NCBI GenBank assembly: GCA_024636955.1
Contig: JAGXGB010000003.1
Coordinates: 1 to 64,000, forward strand
Direction of reading: 5' to 3'
DNA: 64,000 nt
From: Bacteroidales bacterium
GTDB taxonomy: Bacteria > Bacteroidota > Bacteroidia > Bacteroidales > Lentimicrobiaceae
Part shown: positions 18,622 through 27,966 of the stretch, in pieces
Position numbering within the stretch: position 1 is the stretch's first letter
Layout: each line of letters starts with the position of its first letter
Made by a program: the position numbers and the translations under genes
Notes under the pieces: generated by a model
The model's input: the letters and a program-made list of their open reading frames with translations, nothing else
What the model was told of the DNA's origin: nothing
The model's database searches: none

Positions 18622-18655
18622 AAGAGAAGTTCCTTAGGGGGCTTCTCTTTTTTTT
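18622..18655 (+). terminator. Rho-independent terminator
   Basis: Arms AAGAGAAG and CTTCTCTT, a 12-base loop rich in C/G, then a run of T. It ends the transcript from the 17551 gene. Confidence 0.85.
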
Positions 18656-18736
18656 AGGTGTATACCTAACAACTTTCGGTGTATTGTGTTAATAATTAAT
18701 TTATAATCATGAAATTTTACAAGGCTATAACTGTGT

Positions 18737-18750
18737 AGTATTTAAATACT
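18737..18750. repeat. 14-bp perfect palindrome abutting the 22-bp array
   Basis: AGTATTTAAATACT is its own reverse complement and ends one base before the first unit of the seven-unit array. Confidence 0.7.
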
Positions 18751-18751
18751 T

Positions 18752-18905
18752 ACATCAGCAATAAGTAGATCAGGCATCAGCAGTAAGAAGAAAAGGTATT
18801 AGCAATTAGTAGATCAAGCATCAGCAGAAAGTAGAAAAGGCATTTACAGAAAGTAGAGAAGGTATTAACAATAATAAGAGAAGGTATCAGCAATAAATGG
18901 AGAAG
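18752..18905. repeat. Seven tandem 22-bp units upstream of tetR
   Basis: Units start at 18752, 18774, 18796, 18818, 18840, 18862 and 18884 with no insertions. The consensus is roughly G(C/T)AT(C/T)AGCA(A/G) followed by (T/A)AAGTAGA and (G/A)AAG. Divergence between units is marked but the 22-bp register is exact. Because 22 is not a multiple of 3 and stops occur, it is not coding. It lies between a terminator and the tetR promoter. Confidence 0.95.
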
Positions 18906-19005
18906 GTAATTGAGTTAAGAATCCTACATCTCATCAATTTTTTATTCAATGTTAATAAATAGTTAAATTTCAGGAAACTGTCAAAGTATATATTGTTTCC
19001 TTAAC

Positions 19006-19013
19006 TATCTTTG
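19006..19013 (+). promoter_or_regulatory. -7 promoter box of the tetR-efflux operon
   Basis: TATCTTTG fits TAnnTTTG and lies 20 bp before the tetR ATG. No -33 TTG at the normal distance was found. Confidence 0.6.
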
Positions 19014-19032
19014 CCGCCCAAATTATCTTTTA

Positions 19033-19635
19033 ATGGATCAAAAGTTAATAAATATAATAGAAGGTTCAATCAAGTTGTTCAAGAAGTATGGTTTAAGGAG
19101 GATCTCAATGGATGAGATTTCCAGATCAATGGGTATGTCAAAGAAAACTTTATACCAGTATGTAGAAAACAAGGACGACTTGATAACCAAAGCATTGGAG
19201 TTTGTAATTGAAAAGAACACTTTTAATGTAATAGAAGAGAATGAGAAACTGAATGCAATAGATGTTCTTCTTGAAATCAGCCGGATGGTAAGAATGGAAA
19301 CTCTTGAAATAAATCCTGTTGTTGTGTTTGACCTTCATAAGTATTACCCGGTTATTTATCGCAATATTTTTGTTAAAAAGCGCGACATTATTTATGGTGA
19401 TATCTGCAAGAACTTTAACCGTGGCATGAAAGAAGGCATCTATAGAACAGATCTTGACATTGATATGGTTGCACGGCTTTACGTAAAGAACTTAATGGAA
19501 ATACACGACCCCGAATTCATCAATGCACCTTTCTCCAGGATTTTTCAGGTGATGTTTGATAGTCATATCAGATCAATAGTTAATCATAAGGGATTAGCTT
19601 ATTACGAACAGCAAATAAAACCACAGACAATATAA
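19033..19635 (+). CDS. TetR family transcriptional regulator
   Basis: A 200-residue TetR-type regulator. The DNA-binding helix-turn-helix is at about residues 25-48 (ISMDEISRSMGMSKKTLYQY), with the usual KDDLI continuation. The C-terminal ligand-binding half is not assignable. It is the first gene of an operon with TolC, membrane-fusion and RND genes (6 bp to the next), so it most likely represses that efflux system and itself, released by a substrate of the pump. No operator palindrome was identified with confidence. Confidence 0.92.
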   Translation: MDQKLINIIEGSIKLFKKYGLRRISMDEISRSMGMSKKTLYQYVENKDDLITKALEFVIEKNTFNVIEENEKLNAIDVLLEISRMVRMETLEINPVVVFDLHKYYPVIYRNIFVKKRDIIYGDICKNFNRGMKEGIYRTDLDIDMVARLYVKNLMEIHDPEFINAPFSRIFQVMFDSHIRSIVNHKGLAYYEQQIKPQTI

Positions 19636-19641
19636 CTAAAC

Positions 19642-20940
19642 ATGAAAATACCATTGCACTACACTGTATTGGCTCTCCTGCTCCTTACAGTTCCTTTAGG
19701 ATCAAATGCGCAGGAAGGCATGAACTTTAGCCTTAAAGAAGCTCAGGATCATGCTCTGATCAATAGCACAGATTTAAAGAATGCTGAAATTGATCTTCAA
19801 CTTGCAAAGAAGAAGATATGGGAAACTACCGCTATAGGACTACCTCAAGTAAGTGGACAAGCAAGTTATCAGCATATTTTTGAATTGCCTGAACTGGTAA
19901 TTCCTGAAATGCCGCCGCTTCCCTTGGGTGTAAAAGATAATACAACAGTTGATTTAACAGTCAGTCAGTTGGTATTTAGCGGAGAGTATCTTGTTGGTCT
20001 CCGCGCCTCCAGAGTATTCTATATGATATCTGACCAGGCCAAGGAAAAAACAATCTATGACACCCGTGAATCAGTGGCAAACACCTATGCTCTCGTGCTG
20101 ATGCTTCAGAGCAACCTTGATGTGATGGATCAGTCGCTTGAGAATCTTAATACCATGCTTAATGAAATGCGTGAAATGAACAAGCAGGGTTTTGTTGAAT
20201 TGACTGACGTTGACCAGATAGAGCTCACCACTCTCACCTTGCAGAATGGCATAAGTTCAATGGAAAGACAGATCAAGGGTGCAACTGATTTGCTTAAATT
20301 CCAAATCGGTTATCCTATTGACAAGGAGATCAACCTAACTGATAACCTTGAAACAATGGCAAGTGAAGTAAATCTTGAAACATTGGTATCCAATGGATTC
20401 AAGATTGAAAATAACATTAATTACAAAATTATGGACACTCAAGTTAAGCTTAACAAGCTTAATCTTCAGCGTGAACGAAGTACATATCTACCTAGCCTGG
20501 CTGCAGTATACAACCATCATGAAAATTTTAATGAGAATGCACTTGACTTTAATCCCAAGGATCTTTTCATGCTATCACTTACAGTCCCAATCTTTTCCAG
20601 TGGGCAGCGCTATGTTAAAGTACAACAACGAAGCCTTGAGTATGATAAAGCTGTCAATAATAAAAACAACGCCGCACAGGGGCTTCAGCTAGAATACATA
20701 AACGCCCGTAATGAAATGCTTAATGCTTATGAAACATACAACAACGTTAAGAAAAACCTTGAACTTACCAATCGAATTTACGATAAGACACTTATAAAGT
20801 TTAGGGAAGGTCTATCATCCAGCATGGACCTTACTCAGGCACAAAATCAATTACTATCAGCTCAGAGTGAATACATCAATAACATGAATGCATTGCTTAG
20901 TGCTAAGAACAAAATGACCAAATTAACCACCATTCAATAA
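19642..20940 (+). CDS. TolC-like outer-membrane efflux channel
   Basis: A 432-residue outer-membrane factor of tripartite efflux pumps. The signal peptide ends SNAQ (about residue 24). Two long helical repeat halves follow, each ending in a family-type segment (for example LDVMDQSLENLNTMLNEMRE and EGLSSSMDLTQAQNQLLSAQ). It would form the trimeric exit duct across the outer membrane, joined to the membrane-fusion protein and the RND pump encoded next. It is 6 bp after tetR and 11 bp before the fusion-protein gene. Confidence 0.93.
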   Translation: MKIPLHYTVLALLLLTVPLGSNAQEGMNFSLKEAQDHALINSTDLKNAEIDLQLAKKKIWETTAIGLPQVSGQASYQHIFELPELVIPEMPPLPLGVKDNTTVDLTVSQLVFSGEYLVGLRASRVFYMISDQAKEKTIYDTRESVANTYALVLMLQSNLDVMDQSLENLNTMLNEMREMNKQGFVELTDVDQIELTTLTLQNGISSMERQIKGATDLLKFQIGYPIDKEINLTDNLETMASEVNLETLVSNGFKIENNINYKIMDTQVKLNKLNLQRERSTYLPSLAAVYNHHENFNENALDFNPKDLFMLSLTVPIFSSGQRYVKVQQRSLEYDKAVNNKNNAAQGLQLEYINARNEMLNAYETYNNVKKNLELTNRIYDKTLIKFREGLSSSMDLTQAQNQLLSAQSEYINNMNALLSAKNKMTKLTTIQ

Positions 20941-20951
20941 TACAGCAAATC

Positions 20952-22085
20952 ATGAAACTAATACATAAACTACAAGCAATTGCATTGCTGATTTTCTTTA
21001 TTACCTCATGCGCAAGTCCTTCAGGTAATGTAGATCAAAAGAAAAAGGAATTGGAAGAACTTAAGAAAGAGCGTTCAGCATTAGATACAAAAATTCATAG
21101 CCTCGAATCAGAACTTAAAATTGGTGATGAAATAACAGATAGAATTGTAAGTGTGAAAGTAACTGATGTTAAAAAGGAATCTTTCAGTCACTTTGTTGAA
21201 GTTCAAGGTAGAATTGATGGAGAAGATAACATTGGTGTTTCAGCTCAACTACCGGGGGTGATAACTGCAATTTATGTTAAGGAGGGTGATAAAGTAAGAA
21301 GGGGAGAAGTGCTTGCAATAATTGAAAGTAGTGCTTTGCAGCAACAATATGAAAGTGCACGTACTCAATTAGAATTTGCAACCAATGTGTACAATAAGCA
21401 AAAAGCTTTATGGGATCAGCAAATAGGTAGTGAAATTCAATTCCTGACAGCTAAAAGCAACATGGAAACTGCTGAAAAAGGAGTGGCTTCACTTCGCGAG
21501 CAACTCGAAATGAGTAAAATCAAATCTCCAATAAATGGAAGCGTAGAAGAGGTCAACCTTAAAGTTGGTCAAATGGCTTCTCCCGGAATGCCAGCTATCA
21601 GAGTAGTCAATTTTTCAAGTGTAAAAGTTATTGCTGACATTGCAGAATCATATGCATCAAAGGTTAGACCCGGTGCAAAGGCGATAGTGTCAATTCCTGA
21701 CCTCGGCAAAGACATAGAAGCAAAAGTTGACTTCACCAGTAAGTATATTAATCCTGTTAACAGAACATTCCTCACTGAAATACGCCTGAAACCGGGTGAT
21801 ATTGAATATAGGGCAAATATGATAGCAAGGGTTAGGATCAATGACTACACCAACGATGATGCGGTGGTTATACCTGTTTCAGTGCTTAAAGAAACCACTG
21901 ATGGAACTTTTATATATGTCGCTGAGAGCGTAAACGGAATGTACCAGGCCAAAAGACGTATTGTTGAAGTAGGCCAAACATACAACGGAAATGCTGAGAT
22001 CACCAAAGGGTTAAAACCTGGTGATAAAGTTGTGACTGCTGGATATAATAGCCTGGTAGATGGTCAGCCACTGAAGATATCCTAA
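20952..22085 (+). CDS. RND efflux membrane-fusion lipoprotein (AcrA/HlyD family)
   Basis: A 377-residue periplasmic adaptor. The lipobox FITSC (about residues 16-20) indicates a lipoprotein. A short coiled coil follows (KKKELEELKKERSALDTKIH), then a biotinyl/lipoyl-like half (QLPGVITAIYVKEGDKVRRG), a helical hairpin, the second lipoyl half (IKSPINGSVEEVNLKVGQMA) and beta-barrel/membrane-proximal domains (GLKPGDKVVTAGYNSLVDGQ). It bridges the RND pump and the TolC-like channel. Confidence 0.93.
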   Translation: MKLIHKLQAIALLIFFITSCASPSGNVDQKKKELEELKKERSALDTKIHSLESELKIGDEITDRIVSVKVTDVKKESFSHFVEVQGRIDGEDNIGVSAQLPGVITAIYVKEGDKVRRGEVLAIIESSALQQQYESARTQLEFATNVYNKQKALWDQQIGSEIQFLTAKSNMETAEKGVASLREQLEMSKIKSPINGSVEEVNLKVGQMASPGMPAIRVVNFSSVKVIADIAESYASKVRPGAKAIVSIPDLGKDIEAKVDFTSKYINPVNRTFLTEIRLKPGDIEYRANMIARVRINDYTNDDAVVIPVSVLKETTDGTFIYVAESVNGMYQAKRRIVEVGQTYNGNAEITKGLKPGDKVVTAGYNSLVDGQPLKIS

Positions 22086-22111
22086 ACTGACTCCTTAAAT
22101 CTATCTATGCT

Positions 22112-25100
22112 ATGAAAAATAATAAAATCAAGGAGTTTTTTGCGACAAGCTGGGCTATTGATAACAAAACGAGTATTTATGTTCTAACAATGTTCATAAC
22201 CCTGCTCGGCATCTACAGTTATCAAACGATCCCCAAAGAGCAATTTCCTGAAATAGTAATTCCAACTATTCTCGTTAACACTGTTTATCCAGGTACTTCA
22301 CCCGAGGATATTGAAAATTTGGTAACCCGTCCTATCGAGAAACAACTAAAAGGCATAACAGGTGTAAAGAAAATTACCAGTAACTCATTACAGGATTTTT
22401 CGGTGATAGCTATTGAGTTTAACACTGATGTGCCTGTTCCTGATGCAAAACAGCGCGTTAAGGATGCTGTAGACAAAAGTATGAGTGATCTGCCGAATAA
22501 CCTGCTGGATGATCCTCAGGTTATGGACATTGACTTTGCAGAAATACCTATTATGTACATTCAGATTTCGGGTGACTATGACCTGGTTCAGCTTAAGAAA
22601 TATGCAGAAATAGCTCAGGATCGAATTGAGGCCCTTAATGAAATCACACGTGTGGATATTGTAGGCGCATTGGAGCGCGAAATCCAGATAAACGTTGATC
22701 TTTATAAAGCACAGGTATCAAGGGTTACAATGAGTGACATTGAGCGTTCAGTAGCATCCGAAAACCTGACTATGTCAGCCGGAAACATCACTACCAACGG
22801 TTCAAAAAGAAGTATCAGGATACAGGGCCAATTTGAAGATATGGAAACCATACGCAACATTGTGGTAACCTCTTCAAGTGGAGCACTTGTATATTTGAAA
22901 GACGTGGCAGAAGTAAAAGACTCTTTTAAAGAGCAGGAAAGCTTCTCAAGGCTCTTTGGTAAGAATGTAATTACGCTTAATGTGGTTAAAAAAAGTGGCA
23001 AGAACTTACTTGATGCTTCTGATAACATACACAAAATACTTGATGATGAATTGATCAACAAGCGTTTCCCAACTGACCTAAGTGTTGCCATATCAGGTGA
23101 ACAGTCGCGGTACACGCGTAACACACTTGCTGAGTTGAATAATACAATACTGTTCGGCTTTATTCTTGTTACAATAGTACTTATGTTTTTCATGGGTATA
23201 ACCAATGCTTTCTTTGTTGCATTGGCTGTGCCACTTTCAATGTTCCTGGCGTTCATGGTAATGCCTGCTATTGGCTTTTCAATGAACATGATAGTAATGT
23301 TCGCTTTTATTTTTGCTCTCGGAATTGTAGTTGATGATGCTATTGTAGTTATTGAGAACATACACAGAGTTCATCGAAATGAGCCTAACATCATTCTTGC
23401 TGCAAAACATGCTGCAGGTGAAGTATTCCTTCCAATCATGTCAGGTACGCTCACTACACTTGCGCCATTCTTCCCATTAGCATTCTGGCCTGGTATTGTG
23501 GGGGAATTTATGTTTTATATTCCTGTAACTCTTATTATTACACTATTCGCATCCCTTTTTGTTGCCTATATAATCAATCCGGTATTTGCAATTTCTTTCA
23601 TGAAGCATGAGTATGTTAAACATGATCTGTCAAAGGACCGTCGTAAGGCAATGTTCTGGATCGTTCTACTTCTTATTGGAGCCGTTTTTGGTTATATACT
23701 GTATTTTGCCTCGAAAAGCACAACGGCATTTGGATTTGCTAATTTCTTTGTATTCTTCGCTGCTTTGATCATACTGTTCCACACCGTCATCAATCCTTAT
23801 ATCAAGTGGTGGCAAAACAAGGGATGGCCATACCTTATTGGATTATATGAGCGTCAGCTACGGTATTTTATTGCAGGGAACCGACCTCAATGGCTGCTTA
23901 CTGGTATCATCGGCCTCCTATTTTTTACTTTCTTTTTGTCAGGAGCAGCGGGTATTAAGGTGCTATTTTTCCCTGACAATATGCCAAATAGCATCTTTGT
24001 TATGATTCAAATGCCAATAGGTACTGATCAAAAAGTTACTGACTCAGTTACCAGGGTAGTTGAAGGCAAAGTAATGGCTATACTTGGAGAAAACAATCCG
24101 GCAGTAGAATCAGTAATTGCAAATGTGGCTCTGGGGGCAGGAGATGAAATGGATTTTTCCCGCTCCCTTAGCTCAGAAAAAGGGAAAGTAACAATTAACT
24201 TTGTAGAATATAAGTACCGTAAAGGTGCCAATACCAACGATTATCTTGATCGTATTCGTAAAGAAGTACGTGACATACCGGGTGCTGAAATTTTTTCAGT
24301 GAAAGAGAGTGGTGGTCCACCAACCGGAAAACCTATTAATATAGAAATCACAGGTGAAGACTTACCGGCTCTGATCCGTGATGCATACGCTTTCAAGAGT
24401 TACCTTGATTCAATTCAAATTCCCGGTGTTGAGGAATTGAAGAGTGATTTTCTTGAAACTAGTCCTGAAATTGTAATAAATATCGACCGTCAAAGAGCTA
24501 ACCACGAAGGTGTAAGCACCGGCCAAATAGCAATGGAGTTACGTACTGCGGTTCTGGGAAATGAAATATCCAAATTCAAGGATGAGGAAGATGAATATCC
24601 AATCCAACTCAGATACTCAAAAGAGACCCGTGATAATATCAACAATCTCATAAATATTCCAATCACATACCGTGATATGAATACCGGAATACTCAGGCAG
24701 ATTCCTCTTTCATCACTCGCAACCATAGATTACGGAACCTCATACGGTGGTATAAAAAGGCAAAATCTGAAAAGGATTATTACGCTGTCGAGTGAGGTAA
24801 CTACAGGGTATTCTCCAAATGACATAGTTCCTCAGATTGAGGCACTGGCTGCTGATTTTCCTACTAGTGAAGGCGTACAGATTAAAATGACTGGTGAACA
24901 GGAAGATCAGGCCGAATCAGCATCTTTCCTTGTTATGGCCATGATGATTTCAATCGGATTAATATTTTTCATCCTCATAACCCAGTTCAACTCATTCAGT
25001 AAGGCTATCATAATACTCAGCGAAGTAGTTTTTAGTATCATTGGTGTATTGCTAGGGATTGTAATATTTAACATGGATGTGTCAATTATTATGACCGGCC

Positions 25101-25528
25101 TTGGTATAGTAGCATTAGGAGGTATTGTAGTGAGGAATGGAATTTTGATTGTGGAATTTACTGATGTATTGCGTGAACGAGGCTTGCGTACCCGTGAGGC
25201 AATTGTTCAGGCCGGACTTACACGTATTACACCCGTTATCCTTACTGCAACAGCCACTATACTTGGTTTGATACCTTTAGCACTTGGATTTAACCTAAAT
25301 TTTGTAACCATGTTTACTGAGCTTAACCCACAAATACATATGGGTGGCGATAATGTAATGTTCTGGGGTCCACTTGCGTGGTCAATCATTTTTGGATTAT
25401 CTTTCGCTACTTTTCTAACACTGATTTTTGTTCCTGCCATGTATCTCTTCTCCTATGAGAACAAAATACGATTAAGCAGGTGGAAATCAAACAGAACAGC
25501 AAAGCGATTAATTAAATCTAAAAGTTAA
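22112..25528 (+). CDS. RND family efflux pump (AcrB-like)
   Basis: A 1138-residue inner-membrane proton-driven exporter. N-terminal helix and porter domain begin with PKEQFPEIVIPTILVNTVYP and GTSPEDIENLVTRPIE. The fourth membrane helix has ALGIVVDDAIVVIEN, with the Asp pair used for proton relay. The second half has VVRNGILIVEFTDVLRERG and TRITPVILTATATILGLIPL. It is somewhat longer than AcrB, with an extended membrane/loop segment near residues 505-620. The substrate (drug, lipid or metabolite) is not evident. It is the third pump component of the tetR operon. Confidence 0.95.
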   Translation: MKNNKIKEFFATSWAIDNKTSIYVLTMFITLLGIYSYQTIPKEQFPEIVIPTILVNTVYPGTSPEDIENLVTRPIEKQLKGITGVKKITSNSLQDFSVIAIEFNTDVPVPDAKQRVKDAVDKSMSDLPNNLLDDPQVMDIDFAEIPIMYIQISGDYDLVQLKKYAEIAQDRIEALNEITRVDIVGALEREIQINVDLYKAQVSRVTMSDIERSVASENLTMSAGNITTNGSKRSIRIQGQFEDMETIRNIVVTSSSGALVYLKDVAEVKDSFKEQESFSRLFGKNVITLNVVKKSGKNLLDASDNIHKILDDELINKRFPTDLSVAISGEQSRYTRNTLAELNNTILFGFILVTIVLMFFMGITNAFFVALAVPLSMFLAFMVMPAIGFSMNMIVMFAFIFALGIVVDDAIVVIENIHRVHRNEPNIILAAKHAAGEVFLPIMSGTLTTLAPFFPLAFWPGIVGEFMFYIPVTLIITLFASLFVAYIINPVFAISFMKHEYVKHDLSKDRRKAMFWIVLLLIGAVFGYILYFASKSTTAFGFANFFVFFAALIILFHTVINPYIKWWQNKGWPYLIGLYERQLRYFIAGNRPQWLLTGIIGLLFFTFFLSGAAGIKVLFFPDNMPNSIFVMIQMPIGTDQKVTDSVTRVVEGKVMAILGENNPAVESVIANVALGAGDEMDFSRSLSSEKGKVTINFVEYKYRKGANTNDYLDRIRKEVRDIPGAEIFSVKESGGPPTGKPINIEITGEDLPALIRDAYAFKSYLDSIQIPGVEELKSDFLETSPEIVINIDRQRANHEGVSTGQIAMELRTAVLGNEISKFKDEEDEYPIQLRYSKETRDNINNLINIPITYRDMNTGILRQIPLSSLATIDYGTSYGGIKRQNLKRIITLSSEVTTGYSPNDIVPQIEALAADFPTSEGVQIKMTGEQEDQAESASFLVMAMMISIGLIFFILITQFNSFSKAIIILSEVVFSIIGVLLGIVIFNMDVSIIMTGLGIVALGGIVVRNGILIVEFTDVLRERGLRTREAIVQAGLTRITPVILTATATILGLIPLALGFNLNFVTMFTELNPQIHMGGDNVMFWGPLAWSIIFGLSFATFLTLIFVPAMYLFSYENKIRLSRWKSNRTAKRLIKSKS

Positions 25529-25545
25529 ATTTATTAGCGTAATCT

Positions 25546-27354
25546 ATGAAATCAAACAGGCTATCTCTGCTTGTAAGTATAGTTCTGGTAATAGCCGTTG
25601 TAGTCATCAGGTTAACTGATGCACCTGTAAAGATGCTCACCTGGGATGTCTTCGGCTATTATCTATATTTACCGGCTCATTTCATTTATGATGATCCTGC
25701 ACTTACCAATCATCAGTGGCTTGATGAGATCATAGAAAAATATCAACCATCACCAACACTTTATCAGTTAGTTGACCTCCACAACGGGTCAAGACTTATA
25801 AAGTATTCATCAGGGATGGCAGTGCTATATTCGCCGTTCTTTTTCCTCGCGCATTGGCTTGCACCTCTGATGGGGTATCCTGCTGACGGCTTTTCATTGC
25901 CTTATCAAGTAATACTAAGCATAGGAGGTATTTTGTGGGCCATTGTGGGTATTTTCCTTTTCAGAAAGCTACTTCTTATGCTTTTTAATGATAAGATTAC
26001 TGCTCTTCTGCTGGTGCTGACAATAGCAGGGACTAACTACTTTCACCTTGCTTCAATTGATGGGACCTTGCTAACCCATAATTACTTATTTACCCTGTAT
26101 GTTTTATTGATAATACTCACTATTAACTGGCATTCGCAACCAACATTAGCCAAGGCTTTATTATTAGGCATTGTTGGTGGGTTCATATCTCTTATCAGAC
26201 CTTCTGAAGCAGTTAGTTTTTTAATTCCTCTGTTGTGGTCAACTGGTACTAAACAGGCTTTTAACTACAAACTCAATTTGTTGAAGAAATTTCCTCTTCA
26301 TCCGTTTATTGTTCTTATTGTAGCATTAATTGTTGGGTCAGTTCAGTTTTTTTACTGGAAGTCTTTAACGGGCCAATGGATATACTATTCATACAGCAAT
26401 AACCCCGGTGAAGGGTTCATGTTCTTTCCTCCATACATTATTGACTTCCTCTTCAGTTTCAGAAAAGGATGGTTGCTTTATACTCCTATTATGATAGGAG
26501 CAATCCTTGGTCTCATTGTAATGTTCAGAAAGCAACGGGAACACTTACCGGCAGTAATCGCTTACCTTTTTCTAACACTTTGGATTATTTCAGCATGGAC
26601 AGCATGGTGGTACGGCGGCGGTAGTTTTAGTTCACGTTCTATCATTCCATCTTATGCATTGCTGGCTATACCGCTTGGTTATCTGGTATTAGAAATAAAT
26701 ACATCCAGGTGGAAGTGGCCTGCACTATTTGTTGCATCTTTCTTTGTTTTGCTTAACCTCTTCCAATCATGGCAATGGGAACAAAGGATCATAGATAGGG
26801 AACGCATGACCAGGGAGTATTACTTTGCCATCTTTGGGAAAACAAAAGTTGACAGGGAAAAGCTTGACCATTTACTATTGGTCGACAGAAGTACTGAAAC
26901 TAATGAAGTTCCTCAGCACCTTGAGCGTTATGATGGAAAGGTTATTTATGAAAGCCAGCATATTTTGAACTCTGACACAGCAGAGGCTTTAGTGCTCAAC
27001 GGGAATAATCAATTTTTCCCGGGGCCTGATCAAATGTTTAAAGACATTACTGAAAGTGACCATGTTTGGATAAAATCAAGTGTTGAAATATGGTTACCTG
27101 AAACTTATCAGGGTTCCCTTCCTTTACTGGTGGTTACATTCCATTATAATGGTCAAGCTTACAAATACAGGGGTGTGTCAATAGATGAAAGCGAAGTCGT
27201 TACCCAACGCTGGATTCCTCTTACATATTGGTACCTGAGTCCTGAAGTAAGAACACCTGACGACAATCTGAAAGTGTATGTATGGCACAACGACAGTTCA
27301 CCTATATATGTCAGAAACCTGAAAGTGGAAGCTTTTGAACTTAAAATGTTGTAA
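25546..27354 (+). CDS. Multi-spanning membrane protein, GT-C glycosyltransferase-like
   Basis: A 602-residue protein with roughly ten membrane helices in the first two thirds and a soluble C-terminal domain (about 430-602). After the first helix it has an Asp-containing loop (TWDVFGYYLYLPAHFIYDD). Helices and loops later carry WYGGGSFSSRSIIPSYALL. This layout, an acidic first periplasmic loop plus many helices, recalls GT-C enzymes that use lipid-linked sugars, but I see no decisive motif. It begins 17 bp after the RND gene and may share its transcript. The function is tentative. Confidence 0.6.
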   Translation: MKSNRLSLLVSIVLVIAVVVIRLTDAPVKMLTWDVFGYYLYLPAHFIYDDPALTNHQWLDEIIEKYQPSPTLYQLVDLHNGSRLIKYSSGMAVLYSPFFFLAHWLAPLMGYPADGFSLPYQVILSIGGILWAIVGIFLFRKLLLMLFNDKITALLLVLTIAGTNYFHLASIDGTLLTHNYLFTLYVLLIILTINWHSQPTLAKALLLGIVGGFISLIRPSEAVSFLIPLLWSTGTKQAFNYKLNLLKKFPLHPFIVLIVALIVGSVQFFYWKSLTGQWIYYSYSNNPGEGFMFFPPYIIDFLFSFRKGWLLYTPIMIGAILGLIVMFRKQREHLPAVIAYLFLTLWIISAWTAWWYGGGSFSSRSIIPSYALLAIPLGYLVLEINTSRWKWPALFVASFFVLLNLFQSWQWEQRIIDRERMTREYYFAIFGKTKVDREKLDHLLLVDRSTETNEVPQHLERYDGKVIYESQHILNSDTAEALVLNGNNQFFPGPDQMFKDITESDHVWIKSSVEIWLPETYQGSLPLLVVTFHYNGQAYKYRGVSIDESEVVTQRWIPLTYWYLSPEVRTPDDNLKVYVWHNDSSPIYVRNLKVEAFELKML

Positions 27355-27465
27355 ATTTGTATTATGATCATGATTGCGGTGATCAATAATTAAAACCATT
27401 TGAATCAGCTTGCAGCATTATAAACCCTTTTACAAGTTAATGCTCAGCAACAATAATTTAAAGAT

Positions 27466-27930
27466 ATGTTCAATACCCGTAGGATGCGTACGCCTGATTG
27501 GTACATAGCCTGGACAATGGTAATACTTCAATTTGTCATGCTGGGAGTATTGGTCTTTACCGGTTCTTTAATTCCTGATAAATGGTGGACAATAATGCTT
27601 ATGCTACTTGGAGCTTTTTTTGGCTTATGGGCAATATATACAATCCGACTGGGTAATCTAAGCATTTTACCTTATGTGAAAGAAGGTGGAATAATGGTAG
27701 CCAAAGGCCCTTACCGTTTTATACGTCACCCAATGTATACAGGACTGATTCTAATTAGCTGGGCATTGGTGGGTGGTCATTTCACATATTTCAGACTCAT
27801 AGCAGCAGCAGTGTTAACCTTAGCCCTGATTATAAAGCTTCATTTAGAGGAAACTTATCTGAAAAAAGCATTTGCTCCATACACTGAATACACAAGGCAA
27901 ACCAAGAAACTTATACCATTTATATACTGA
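27466..27930 (+). CDS. Isoprenylcysteine/phospholipid methyltransferase-like membrane protein
   Basis: A 154-residue integral membrane protein of the ICMT/PEMT-like group. It has about four helices and the family's C-terminal signature: GPYRFIRHPMYTG, then EETYLKKAFAPYTEYTRQTK and a Pro close to the end. Members use S-adenosylmethionine to methylate lipids, quinone-like or unknown small molecules; the bacterial substrate here is unknown. The preceding gap of 111 bp has no clear promoter. Its stop codon lies inside the first unit of a 22-bp repeat. Confidence 0.85.
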   Translation: MFNTRRMRTPDWYIAWTMVILQFVMLGVLVFTGSLIPDKWWTIMLMLLGAFFGLWAIYTIRLGNLSILPYVKEGGIMVAKGPYRFIRHPMYTGLILISWALVGGHFTYFRLIAAAVLTLALIIKLHLEETYLKKAFAPYTEYTRQTKKLIPFIY

Positions 27931-27959
27931 CCAACAGAAAAACTTCTACTGACCAACAG
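27926..27959. repeat. Direct repeat with 22-bp offset across the ICMT-like stop codon
   Basis: ACTGACCAACAG occurs at 27926-27937 and at 27948-27959. The first copy contains the TGA stop of the plus-strand gene. The second runs up to the end of pheS on the other strand. Confidence 0.8.
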
Positions 27960-27966
27960 TAAATGG

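Noticed and set aside
18752-18905. Possible CRISPR array
   Set aside because: Units are contiguous 22-mers with gradual divergence, no constant repeat separated by unique spacers, and no cas gene in the window.
22702-23361. 219-codon open frame opposite the RND pump gene
   Set aside because: Antisense shadow with Ser/Thr/Ile-rich composition; the plus-strand gene has clear RND motifs.
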